Shown here piece by piece: positions 39,345 to 49,496 of a stretch of 64,000 bases of DNA; position 1 is the stretch's first letter, and each line of letters begins with the position of its first letter. The notes under the pieces were generated by a model. That model ran no database searches and was not told where the DNA came from. It worked only from the letters and a program-made list of their open reading frames with translations. Source of the stretch: Nanobdellota archaeon. Lineage in GTDB: Archaea; Nanobdellota; Nanobdellia; Woesearchaeales; WJKV01. The DNA is taken from assembly GCA_023133595.1 (NCBI GenBank), contig JAGLWF010000004.1:42917-106916 (forward strand), in the 5' to 3' direction. The position numbers and the translations under genes are program-made.

Positions 39345-41102
39345 TTAATCTTTCCATTTGGATACACACATTTTTGCCCAACAACCAGTATAGATATTGC
39401 CTGTAGTATCTACAAAAACTCCAGAAGGGCAATAAAAAGTTTGATAATCGGAAGTATCTGTATTAAATGCTCCTTGTATTGTCTTCCACCCGTCAGATCC
39501 TCCTCCGAACCAGCCACGAGCAATTCCTGAAGCCTTTTCCCATTTTGAAATTCTATGATTCCGACAATCTGCTATATAGAGGTGATCATCAGAAGAAAGA
39601 AAAACATCATACGGTTCATCGAAACTTTGAAAGGTAAAATCTGCAGTTGCTCCGCTATATGTATTCCAGCCATGCTGAGCATCTCCTAGCCACCCAACGG
39701 CATTTCCACTAGAATCCCATTTCAAAATACGATGGTTATCAGTATCTGCGATATAAATATCTCCATTAGTATCTACAAAAATTCCTTTTGGGTGATTAAA
39801 GTGTCGTAAACTAGAACCTCCATTACGATCACCTGAACTTTGTTTCCAACCATTAGATCCTCCACCGATCCATCCAATAGCAGTTGCATTTGTATCCCAT
39901 TTGCAAACACGATTGTTAAGATGATCTGCTATGTAGAAATTTCCACTGCTATCTACAAACAAGCTAGAAGGATAATCAAAACTCTGATAATCTGATGCAT
40001 TAGAAAAAGGCGGAGCACTAGTGGTTTTCCATCCATTGGACCCGCCACCAAACCAACCAATAGCATTGGCATTACTATCCCATTTACAAACACGATCGTT
40101 ATGCCAATCTGTTACATAGATATTTCCTGCAGTATCGACAAATACATCAGAAGGGGTATCAAAACTCTGAAGGTCTGTTCCGCTTGAGGTCCCTGAAGTT
40201 TGTTTCCAACCATTTGACCCTCCTCCAATCCAACCAAGAGCATTACCTGCACTATCCCATTTGCATATTCTATTATTTGAACTATCTTTTACAAAAATAT
40301 TTCCACTACTATCAACAAAGATACTTCCAGGTTGATCAAAACTTTGAAAATCTGAACCTATAGATGGTGTTGACGTTTGTTTCCATCCATTTGATCCATT
40401 TCCAATCCAACCAACTGCATAGACAGAGTCATGCCTGAGTGAGATTGTTGCCCTAGAAGAATAATTAGGGATATCATCAAATGAAAAGATCGAATAGAAG
40501 TAAGGAACATTTTCAGGTAATCCTGAATCGGTATAAGATTGACCAGAACCTTGATAGACAAAAGCATCGTTTGTATGGGATGTTGGATAAGAAACAGTTC
40601 CTCTTCGGATAATCACCCCATCAAAATCAGGAGCAGTAGGATTTGTCCAGGAAAGTTCTATTCCTGCAGCAGTGGAAGTTGCTGAAATATAATTTACCAT
40701 TCCAGGAGAATTGTAATCATAAGGAGTTGCAGAAGCTGCCTTTGGAGTATAAATTATTGGATCTTCAATTGAATAAGGAAAAGCAGAATAACAATAAAGT
40801 GTTCCAGGAGATACTGCTGTATCAATATAAGCTTGTCCTAAACCGTCATAAACTAACGTACCATCTTGAAGATCAGCTGGAAAAGTATCAACCTTTCTCA
40901 TGATCTCGGCACCACAGGTTGGTGCTGTTTTCCATGAAAGAGTTACTTGACGTTCTCCAGGTTCTGCTCTAAAATCTGATAAATTCTCTTTTTCAACATC
41001 ATCGTCATCAGCACATCCACCAAACAATAAAGCACTACCTAACAACAAGCCGCCTGCGAGATACTTCACATCATTGACCAAACTTTCTATACCTAATACC
41101 AT
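39345..41102 (-). CDS. FN3-NHL lipoprotein paralogue 4 (2 FN3-like, 6 blades)
   Basis: ALLFGGC lipobox; same blades. Confidence 0.85.
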   Translation of the reverse strand: MVLGIESLVNDVKYLAGGLLLGSALLFGGCADDDDVEKENLSDFRAEPGERQVTLSWKTAPTCGAEIMRKVDTFPADLQDGTLVYDGLGQAYIDTAVSPGTLYCYSAFPYSIEDPIIYTPKAASATPYDYNSPGMVNYISATSTAAGIELSWTNPTAPDFDGVIIRRGTVSYPTSHTNDAFVYQGSGQSYTDSGLPENVPYFYSIFSFDDIPNYSSRATISLRHDSVYAVGWIGNGSNGWKQTSTPSIGSDFQSFDQPGSIFVDSSGNIFVKDSSNNRICKWDSAGNALGWIGGGSNGWKQTSGTSSGTDLQSFDTPSDVFVDTAGNIYVTDWHNDRVCKWDSNANAIGWFGGGSNGWKTTSAPPFSNASDYQSFDYPSSLFVDSSGNFYIADHLNNRVCKWDTNATAIGWIGGGSNGWKQSSGDRNGGSSLRHFNHPKGIFVDTNGDIYIADTDNHRILKWDSSGNAVGWLGDAQHGWNTYSGATADFTFQSFDEPYDVFLSSDDHLYIADCRNHRISKWEKASGIARGWFGGGSDGWKTIQGAFNTDTSDYQTFYCPSGVFVDTTGNIYTGCWAKMCVSKWKD

Positions 41103-41103
41103 T

Positions 41104-42897
41104 TTAATCCTGCCATGTAGAGATACGGTTGTTTGTTACTTCTGCAATAAACATTTTACTACTTCCATCAACAAAAATACTTCTTGGAGTGCTGAAATTT
41201 CTATAATCCGAACCGCTAGTTACTAATCTTCCTGTTTTCCAACCATCAAAACCATTACCAATCCAACCAAACGCATTTCCGTTTGAATCCCATCTACAGA
41301 TACGATTATTTGCAGTGTCTGCAATATAAATACTACCATTTAAATCTACGAACACATCACGAGGTTCATTGAAACTCTTATGATCAGTTCCCGAAGAAGT
41401 TCCTAAAGTTTGTTTCCAACCATTAGAACCTCCACCGATCCAACCAATAGCATTTCCACTAGCATACCACTTAGATATTCGGTTATTTCCGTGATCAGCA
41501 ACATAAATAAAATTATTATGATCTACAAAAACACTGGTTGGTGCTAAAAAACTCTTATAATCAGAAGCAAAATTTACTGATGATCCATTCTGCCATCCGT
41601 CCTGTCTATTTCCTATCCATCCAACAGCATTGCCCCCCCCAGTCCATTTACAGATACGGCTATAACCATCAACAACATACATATTTCCGACACTATCAAG
41701 AGCTAATCCAATTGGAAACCAAAAACTTTGATAATCTGAACCAGAAGATGCTCCATTAGTTTGTTTCCAACCGTTAGAACCTCCACCGATCCAACCAACA
41801 GCATTACCATTACTATCCCATTTACTGACTCTATTATTTTGACGATCAAGAACATACAAATTACCAGATCCATCAACACAAATATCTGTAGGTGAACTAA
41901 AACCACGATAATCAGAAACTTGCGGTACAGACAGCGGAGAAGAAGTTTTCCATCCATCAGAACCTCCACCAATCCAAGCAACAGCATTACCAGCACTATC
42001 CCATTTTGTAACCCGATTATTCAACTGATCAGCAACATAAATATTTCCAGAAGAGTCAACACAAATTCCATAAGGATAACAGAAACTTCTTAAATCATGA
42101 CCAAAAACAGCGTCATTAGTTGTTTTCCATCCATCTGAACCTGCACCAATCCATCCGATAGGAGTTACTGTATCTGATTTCTCAGGTAGTGGAGTTTCAG
42201 TGTGAGTATTCCCAAAAGAGAAATTATTAGAATCATCATATGTATAAATTCTATAAAAATATGTAACTCCTACTGTTAAATTTCCATCAACAAGCTCTGT
42301 TTGACTATTTCCATCATAAACTAAATCTCCATCAGAAGGTCCAGTTATATTAGAACCAGTTTTTCTTCTAAGAATTACTCCAGCAAAATCCGGATCTGTT
42401 GGAGGTGTCCATGAAATTTCAATTGCTCCTTCAATTTGGTAAGTACCAAAAGTCAGCACTTCTCCAGGAGGAATTCCATCAAACGGAGTAGCTGATGCTT
42501 CCAATGACGAATAAGAATAAGTTGGATTCGAATATGAAATTACAAAGGCTTTATAACAATATAAAACATCTGCCTCTAATCCACTATCAATATAAGATGA
42601 TTCTTGGCCTTCATAAACCAGAGTACCATCATCTATATCGGTTGGAACAGTATCTTGTTTCCTTTGGATATGTATATCTGAGTCTTCTTCATCTTTAGGT
42701 AATTTCCAAGAAAGAGCCACTTCGTAACTTCCAGCTGTTGCAGAAAGAAATATTTCATCAACTACCATAGGATCCTCTTCTTCATCACATCCACCACCAA
42801 ACAAAAGCCCGGCACCTAGTAAAACAGTTGTACCGACCTTCCCGACAGTGCTACCTAGAAGATTCTTCACACTTCCGAGTAAACTTTCTATTCCCAT
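41104..42897 (-). CDS. FN3-NHL lipoprotein paralogue 5 (2 FN3-like, 6 blades)
   Basis: LLFGGGC; same blades; G8 tract inside. Confidence 0.85.
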   Translation of the reverse strand: MGIESLLGSVKNLLGSTVGKVGTTVLLGAGLLFGGGCDEEEDPMVVDEIFLSATAGSYEVALSWKLPKDEEDSDIHIQRKQDTVPTDIDDGTLVYEGQESSYIDSGLEADVLYCYKAFVISYSNPTYSYSSLEASATPFDGIPPGEVLTFGTYQIEGAIEISWTPPTDPDFAGVILRRKTGSNITGPSDGDLVYDGNSQTELVDGNLTVGVTYFYRIYTYDDSNNFSFGNTHTETPLPEKSDTVTPIGWIGAGSDGWKTTNDAVFGHDLRSFCYPYGICVDSSGNIYVADQLNNRVTKWDSAGNAVAWIGGGSDGWKTSSPLSVPQVSDYRGFSSPTDICVDGSGNLYVLDRQNNRVSKWDSNGNAVGWIGGGSNGWKQTNGASSGSDYQSFWFPIGLALDSVGNMYVVDGYSRICKWTGGGNAVGWIGNRQDGWQNGSSVNFASDYKSFLAPTSVFVDHNNFIYVADHGNNRISKWYASGNAIGWIGGGSNGWKQTLGTSSGTDHKSFNEPRDVFVDLNGSIYIADTANNRICRWDSNGNAFGWIGNGFDGWKTGRLVTSGSDYRNFSTPRSIFVDGSSKMFIAEVTNNRISTWQD

Positions 42898-42907
42898 TTT
42901 AAAAAAA

Positions 42908-44167
42908 TTATCCGCCCATTTTTCTTAGCATTTGTAAGAGAGCGAATCGTATTGAACCTTCACTTGTATTATTCCATTCAAAAGGTTTAAAATTTGGTTT
43001 AATTGTGTTTGTTATCAGATCTATGTGTAAAACATCCTGAGTGTAGACTCCAGTTCCTCTTGCTGCGTTCATAGCATTAATTGCTTGTAGTTCAACAGGA
43101 TCAGTAGTACGGCCTCCCGGAGGATAGTTAATTTCTACAAGTAATTTTTTATTTCCAAAAGTAATATACAGATCATACAAAAACTGTGTTGATGTGACTG
43201 AATTTGAGATGGTTGTATGATCAGATTTTATATCATTATAACCATAACTTGAAAAAAGATCACATGTAATATTTATAGCCATACTTCGCGCATTGTATGT
43301 AACTCCGCTATAGTTTCGTGATGCAATGGAGGAACCAAAATATTCTTTCATCATATCTTGTGTTAATAAAGTCATAGCACCATTTGTGCTTGTAAACAAC
43401 GCAGCAATATCTGGAGCTCCATCCCATCCTATCCCAGAGAATTTATAATTGTCTGAAAAACCTGCAGCACTAGTATTTCCTATCAAGATAACAGAACCAT
43501 CACTCATACGAATTGAATATCCAAGATGACTTGAAATACTGCTACTTGAAGTAAAAGAATTTCTTATTGCAGACATATTAGTCCATACTGCCCCTTTATG
43601 ATTTACGTCTGGGAGACATCCAATAGTATCAAAATAATCATCCCAGTCTAATCTTGAAATAAATTGTTCTGAAACAGCATCAGCTTCTCCTTCAGGGATG
43701 ATTGAAGCATTAATCAAGACAGTAGGAATATGAAAAGGTGGATCTGTTTCATAAAATGCTGTTGCAGACGATGTTCTTTCTTCTGTATAATTTGTTGGTT
43801 CTGTATACGTGAAAAAAAATGCTTTGTAAAAATAAAGAATATTTTGAGTCAAACCAGAATCAGTATGTTCTGTTCCACTACCTTCGTATACTAAAACTCC
43901 ATCAAATTCATCTGTTGGAAAATCATCTATATCTCTTCTGATCATTACTCCTGGTCGTTCTAGATAATCTGGATATTCCCAAACTAGATTTACCTTCTGA
44001 TGTCCTGCAGTTGCTGCAAAATCAGGTACTTCTGGAGGTCTTGCTTCTTCTTCATCACACCCCCCACCAAACAACAAGCCAGCACCTAGCAACGCAGTTG
44101 CCCCAATCTTCCCAACAGTACTTCCAAGAAGATTCCTCATTCCGCCGAGTAAACTTTCTATTCCCAT
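42908..44167 (-). CDS. Paralogue 6: same lipoprotein N-terminus and one FN3-like module, with a different C-terminal domain
   Basis: MGIESLLGGMRNLLGSTVGKIGATALLGAGLLFGGGCDEEEA shared; no GWIGGG blades. Confidence 0.85.
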   Translation of the reverse strand: MGIESLLGGMRNLLGSTVGKIGATALLGAGLLFGGGCDEEEARPPEVPDFAATAGHQKVNLVWEYPDYLERPGVMIRRDIDDFPTDEFDGVLVYEGSGTEHTDSGLTQNILYFYKAFFFTYTEPTNYTEERTSSATAFYETDPPFHIPTVLINASIIPEGEADAVSEQFISRLDWDDYFDTIGCLPDVNHKGAVWTNMSAIRNSFTSSSSISSHLGYSIRMSDGSVILIGNTSAAGFSDNYKFSGIGWDGAPDIAALFTSTNGAMTLLTQDMMKEYFGSSIASRNYSGVTYNARSMAINITCDLFSSYGYNDIKSDHTTISNSVTSTQFLYDLYITFGNKKLLVEINYPPGGRTTDPVELQAINAMNAARGTGVYTQDVLHIDLITNTIKPNFKPFEWNNTSEGSIRFALLQMLRKMGG

Positions 44168-44168
44168 T

Positions 44169-45941
44169 TTAATCTTGCCACTTGGAGATACGATGATTTT
44201 TACTATCTGTTACATAAATAAATCCATTATTGTCCACAAAAACGCCTTGGGGTTGATAGAAACCTTTTTCATCAGAACTAAAAGATGTTCCATCACTTTT
44301 CTGCCAACCATTATGTTCACCACCCATCCAGCCTACTGCAGTTCCATCTAAATTCCATTTACAGATACGATGATTCATACGATCAGCTATATAGAGAAAT
44401 CCATTTGCAATTGCAATATTATGTGGCTGACTAAAACTTCTATAATCTGAACCAGCATTACTAATCGGATCAGTTCTCCATCTATCCTGTCCTTCACCAA
44501 TACATCCAATTGCAGTTCCATCTAAACTCCATTTAGAAACACGATTACAACTATAATCAGCGATATAGATATGCCCATTTTCATCATCTATAATTAATCC
44601 AGAAGGATAAAGAAAACTATGATATCCTACACAGCCCGAGGTTGGAGCTGAACCTGTTTGCCAACCATTTTGTCCGTTACCTATCCATCCAAGAGAATTG
44701 CCTGCAGAGTTCCATTTACAGACTCGATGATTCTGAAAATCTGCAACATAGATATTACCATTTGCATCTACTGCAACATCACGTGGTAGACTAAAACTTT
44801 GCTGGCTTGTGCCTGAGGAGGTTCCAGTAACTGTTTTCCAACCATTTGAATCTCCACCAATCCAGCCTTGGACATTACCACTACTGTCCCATTTAGAGAC
44901 GCGATTATTATATGTATCTGCAACATATATATCCCCGTTAGAAGCAATAAACATTCCTTGCGCAACTAAAAAACTCTTATAATCACTGCCCTGTGTTGCA
45001 CCACTCCAAGTTTGCCAGCCATCTTGCCCAACACCAATCCAGCCTTGGGCACTAGCGGTACTAGTCCATTTATCTACACGAGCATTGCCAGAATCTAAAA
45101 CATAAATGAATCCATTTGCATCAACAGAGACATCATATGGATGTTGAAAACTTTGATAATCATTTGCCCAATTAGCTCCATTACCTGTTTTCCAGAAATT
45201 TGACCCTCCTCCAAGCCATCTGAGAAAATAAACATTATCAAAATCAATAAATAAAGTTTCACCCGAAGAATGATTTCCAGAATGATCGTAAGCAAAAGCG
45301 GCATAATAATATTGTCCATCTCCTGTAGCTATACCATCTACGACTTGTTGACCTGGACCTTGGTATACAAAATCACCATCATCTTGATCTACAGGAAAAG
45401 CTCCTTGTTTTCTTCTTACTATAACGCCTGCAGAATCAAATACTAAATTATTGTTCCATAAAAGTTTAATATAAATATTAGATTGTTCCCATCCTAAGTT
45501 TGAGATATTCGGGGGGGGAGTAGTATCATAAGGTGTTGCAGAAGCTGTCATTTCTAAAGTTGGATCCTGTGACATGAAGAAGAATATCTTATAGAAATGT
45601 TCAACACTCGGTTCTAATCCAGTATCAGAAATAGACTCTAAAGTAGATCCTTCATAAAGTAAAATACCATCATTTGTATCGATTGGAAAAGAACCTGTTT
45701 TTCTTCTTAACATAGCGCCCTTAAAAGTATCATCGTCTGGGTTTGTCCAAAAGAGAGTTGCTTCACGCTCGCCAGCTGTAGCTGATAAGCTATATCCTGA
45801 TTTTGGCTCAATTATATCTTCCTCCTGACCACATCCGCCACCAAACAACAAACCAGCGCCTAACAACGCAGTTGCACCAATCTTACTGACAGTGCTTCCA
45901 AGAAGATTCTTCACACTTCCGAGTAAGTTTTCTAAGGCCAT
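44169..45941 (-). CDS. FN3-NHL lipoprotein paralogue 7 (2 FN3-like, 6 blades)
   Basis: LLFGGGC; same blades; C8 coding tract. Confidence 0.85.
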   Translation of the reverse strand: MALENLLGSVKNLLGSTVSKIGATALLGAGLLFGGGCGQEEDIIEPKSGYSLSATAGEREATLFWTNPDDDTFKGAMLRRKTGSFPIDTNDGILLYEGSTLESISDTGLEPSVEHFYKIFFFMSQDPTLEMTASATPYDTTPPPNISNLGWEQSNIYIKLLWNNNLVFDSAGVIVRRKQGAFPVDQDDGDFVYQGPGQQVVDGIATGDGQYYYAAFAYDHSGNHSSGETLFIDFDNVYFLRWLGGGSNFWKTGNGANWANDYQSFQHPYDVSVDANGFIYVLDSGNARVDKWTSTASAQGWIGVGQDGWQTWSGATQGSDYKSFLVAQGMFIASNGDIYVADTYNNRVSKWDSSGNVQGWIGGDSNGWKTVTGTSSGTSQQSFSLPRDVAVDANGNIYVADFQNHRVCKWNSAGNSLGWIGNGQNGWQTGSAPTSGCVGYHSFLYPSGLIIDDENGHIYIADYSCNRVSKWSLDGTAIGCIGEGQDRWRTDPISNAGSDYRSFSQPHNIAIANGFLYIADRMNHRICKWNLDGTAVGWMGGEHNGWQKSDGTSFSSDEKGFYQPQGVFVDNNGFIYVTDSKNHRISKWQD

Positions 45942-45942
45942 T

Positions 45943-48336
45943 TTAATCTTGCCATTTGGAAACTCTGTTATTTCCAGAGTCTGTTACATAGATAGTACCA
46001 TTGCCATCAACAAAAACCCTTCTTGGATACCAAAAACTTTTATCACCAGAACCAGCAGAAGTTCCTGGTCCTGTCTTCCATCCATCAGAACCTCCGCCAA
46101 TCCAACCGATAAGATTTCCATTGTTATCCCATTTAAAGACTCGATGGCCAGTACCTATTGAATAAGTATTGCCATTTGGATCTGTAAATACTATCGAAGG
46201 TGCTGGAACAGAAGTACCTAGATAATTTCCAGAATTACTCCATACTTGCAATCCTCGATAATCAAGTACATTGATATTCAAATCTCCACCAACAGTGACA
46301 TGATAAGGGTAATAAAATTTTCTAGGATTATCCTCATCAAAATGGTGGATATAAGTTGTCCCCGCATGCGTGTTCCACCCGTCATCTCCATCTCCGATCC
46401 AACCGCGAGCATCACCATTCGCATACCATATAGAGATGCGGTGATTATAAGAATCTGCGACATGAATATTTCCATTATTATCAACAGATACACCACGAGG
46501 ATTATCAAAACTTTGATAATCAGAACTATAAGGAGGTGCCAGGCCAGTCTTCCATCCATTAGAACTCCCTCCAATCCAGCCAATTGCATTTCCATTGAGA
46601 TCCCATTTAGAAATTCGGTTATTCCATCTATCACTCACATAAATATTTCCATTATGAAGAAAAATTCCTGTCGGAGCTCTAAAAGAATTAAAATGTGCAG
46701 TTGAGATAGCACCAGAGGTTGTCTTCCATCCACTAGAACCTTCTCCAATCCAACCAACAGCAGTTCCATTCTCATGCCATTTTGAAATTCTATGATTGTT
46801 TGAATCCACAACATAAATATATCCATTAAAGTAAAAAGTTCTTTGCGGATTACTAAAACTCTGATGATCAGAAGCAGATGTCGCACCAGGCCCGGTTTTC
46901 CATCCGTCAGAACCTCCACCAATCCAGCCAATGATATTATCTAAACTGTCTTTCTTCAAGACACGATTATTTGTTGATTCTGTATAATAAATATTACCTC
47001 CCAAATCTCTTGTTTTAAAGATATCTGATGAATGTCCGCTATCACAATAATGTCCTGCACTATTCCATCTTGAGACTCCATTCCAATCAGAAACAAAAAT
47101 ATCACCAGCACCATTGACTGATACACGAGAAGGATATTTTAATCCTGGATTTACCCAACTATTATCTGAGAAAAAAGGATTTGCCCAAGCTGCTGAATCT
47201 GTCCGCCACCCGTTCTGTCCTCCACCAATCCAACCTACGGCATTTCCATTAGCGTCCCATTTACAAACACGATAATTGAGAAAATCTGCAATATATATAT
47301 TTCCTTCAGAATCAAGAACAAGAGACATAGGAGAATCAAAGCTTTGATAATCCCCCCAGTTAGCAGATGCGCCATCATTTGTTTTCCAACCATTACTTCC
47401 TCCGCCAATCCAACCTAGTGCATTCCCATTATTATCCCATTTGCAGATTCGATTTTGTTCAGTATCTGCAACATAAATGTTTTCATTAAAGTCAACGAAA
47501 ATACCACGAGGAAAATAAAATCTATTAAATTCATTATCATTAAAAGAGCCAAGCCCGGTTTTCCATCCATTAGAACCCCCTCCAATCCAGCCGACAGGAG
47601 AGACGTGATCTAATTTTCTTAATAAATTCAAACCAGGCGAAAAATGAGGGACTTCATCGTAAGTGAAAACAGTATAATAATAATATTCTCCTTCTGTCAA
47701 CCCATTATCTGTACATGATTCTCCTGAACCCTCATATATTAATACACCGTCATCTTTATCTGTCGGAAAAGAACCTGCTTTTTTCCTTACTATTACACCA
47801 ACAAAATCAAAATCTTCAGGATTTTTCCAAGTGATATCAAAAGAAGTTGCTTTAGGAACAGTTCCAAAATCTAAGACTTCTCCAGGCGGAGTACAATCAT
47901 AAGGAATTGCAGAGCTTATCCTTCCATTTGAAAATACTTGTGGTTCTGTATAGGTGAAAGAGAAAACTCGATAACAATAACGAATGTCGTAGCCCAATCT
48001 CATATCTGTATACGAATCTGCTGTACCTTCATATACTAATTCACCATCAGAAAAATCTGTTGGAAAAGAATCCACTTTTCTTCTTATCATTACACCAGGA
48101 ACTTCCATTCTTTTTGCATGCTCCCAGGACAAATTTACTCTACGATCTCCAGCAACAGCTGAGAGTTCTGATACCTCATTAGAATCTGTAACTTGATCTT
48201 CTTCCTCAAAACATCCAGAAAGTCCAGCCCCGCCTGACAACAGACCAAGGCCTAATAGTGCTGTAGTGCCAAAATATCCAATAGTGGTCCCTAGAAGACG
48301 CTTCACACTCCCAACCAGGCTTTCCAGACCAGCCAT
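45943..48336 (-). CDS. FN3-NHL lipoprotein paralogue 8 (2 FN3-like, 8 clear plus 2 degenerate blades)
   Basis: AGLSGC lipobox; blade motifs. Confidence 0.85.
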   Translation of the reverse strand: MAGLESLVGSVKRLLGTTIGYFGTTALLGLGLLSGGAGLSGCFEEEDQVTDSNEVSELSAVAGDRRVNLSWEHAKRMEVPGVMIRRKVDSFPTDFSDGELVYEGTADSYTDMRLGYDIRYCYRVFSFTYTEPQVFSNGRISSAIPYDCTPPGEVLDFGTVPKATSFDITWKNPEDFDFVGVIVRKKAGSFPTDKDDGVLIYEGSGESCTDNGLTEGEYYYYTVFTYDEVPHFSPGLNLLRKLDHVSPVGWIGGGSNGWKTGLGSFNDNEFNRFYFPRGIFVDFNENIYVADTEQNRICKWDNNGNALGWIGGGSNGWKTNDGASANWGDYQSFDSPMSLVLDSEGNIYIADFLNYRVCKWDANGNAVGWIGGGQNGWRTDSAAWANPFFSDNSWVNPGLKYPSRVSVNGAGDIFVSDWNGVSRWNSAGHYCDSGHSSDIFKTRDLGGNIYYTESTNNRVLKKDSLDNIIGWIGGGSDGWKTGPGATSASDHQSFSNPQRTFYFNGYIYVVDSNNHRISKWHENGTAVGWIGEGSSGWKTTSGAISTAHFNSFRAPTGIFLHNGNIYVSDRWNNRISKWDLNGNAIGWIGGSSNGWKTGLAPPYSSDYQSFDNPRGVSVDNNGNIHVADSYNHRISIWYANGDARGWIGDGDDGWNTHAGTTYIHHFDEDNPRKFYYPYHVTVGGDLNINVLDYRGLQVWSNSGNYLGTSVPAPSIVFTDPNGNTYSIGTGHRVFKWDNNGNLIGWIGGGSDGWKTGPGTSAGSGDKSFWYPRRVFVDGNGTIYVTDSGNNRVSKWQD

Positions 48337-48390
48337 TGTATATCTATTATGGACATAGAACTTTATAAAGTTTACCTGTTGTAATTGTTA

Positions 48391-49470
48391 CTACATCAAC
48401 ATGCTGTCTTTTATGATGATATATCCTTTCTTAGCCTTTATGATGTATTCCTTATCATCCTTCAGATCAGCCATTTTCACGAAATTCTCAGGCAGGAGCA
48501 CCCTCTCCCCCCTGAAATCAAGGTTTGTGATGATCTCGTACGAAGGCTTGGGCTTGTCTATGGATCTCAACACTTCTCCAAACCCGTTCTTTGTCTTTAT
48601 GAGCTTGAACTCTTTTGCCTTGTCGTAGAGGGCTTTTGCTATCTTGTCAGCCACATTTATGTTTGAAGCTTTTGATATTCCTGTGATGCCAGGAGACAGG
48701 TTTGCTTCGAGTATGAGCGGACTTTTAGGGCCTTTTAGTATGTCTATTGCAACAACATCGCATCCAAGTGCTTTCGCAGCTTTTACAGCCATCTTCTGCG
48801 TCTCATTATCCAGAATACAAAGCGTGCAGACACCGCCTGAATGAAAACCTGAACGGATCTCACCTTTTTTCGCAGTTCTTGTATAGGAAACAACAACTTT
48901 TCCAGCTGCAACAATCGCCCTTATGTCAGTACCAGCAGTCTCTACAAATTCTTGTATGATAAAAGGTTGTTTCAGTACAACCAGTGCGTCACACATAGAG
49001 CTTGCAGATGCATAACTCTCAGCATACAACACACCTTTGCCGTGCGTTCCCTGCGGTAATTTGATCATGACAGGATAATTTAGATTTTCCAGAGCTTTTT
49101 TTGCAGCAGAAGATGTTGCAGCAATGTACGCAGCTGGCATTGGAATCTTTTTTCGCAGGAAATGCAGCTGCGTAAGAAATTTATCATTTGCAATGATAAA
49201 AGAGTTATGATGCAGTGGAAGATAAGTCTTTTCTCTTAACGCAGCTGTCAATGACGACAGGACAGAAGCATAACGGAAAGACCCGCGTGCATAGATACAG
49301 TCATACTCCCCCAGCAATTTTCCATCACACATGACCTGGAAACCGTCTGATATGAATGCGACTTCAACATCTTTCAGAGAGAGATGATCAACAACATCAA
49401 AATATTTGTTCATAGCTTCAGCTATCATCTTGGAACTTTGGCTTCCCAATGATAGAACAGCTGCTCGCAT
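48391..49470 (-). CDS. RimK-like ATP-grasp ligase
   Basis: YPVMIKLPQGTHGKGVLYAES...FIIQEFVETAGTDIRAIVAAGKVVVSYTR...ILEANLSPGITGI. Confidence 0.85.
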   Translation of the reverse strand: MRAAVLSLGSQSSKMIAEAMNKYFDVVDHLSLKDVEVAFISDGFQVMCDGKLLGEYDCIYARGSFRYASVLSSLTAALREKTYLPLHHNSFIIANDKFLTQLHFLRKKIPMPAAYIAATSSAAKKALENLNYPVMIKLPQGTHGKGVLYAESYASASSMCDALVVLKQPFIIQEFVETAGTDIRAIVAAGKVVVSYTRTAKKGEIRSGFHSGGVCTLCILDNETQKMAVKAAKALGCDVVAIDILKGPKSPLILEANLSPGITGISKASNINVADKIAKALYDKAKEFKLIKTKNGFGEVLRSIDKPKPSYEIITNLDFRGERVLLPENFVKMADLKDDKEYIIKAKKGYIIIKDSMLM

Positions 49471-49496
49471 TCTCCCCCCCGATTTATTTATTATTT

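Noticed and set aside
32806-48336. Regular repeats considered as a CRISPR array
   Set aside because: Repeat period is about 180-190 bp, in frame, degenerate and coding for NHL-type blades; no short identical repeats with unique spacers.
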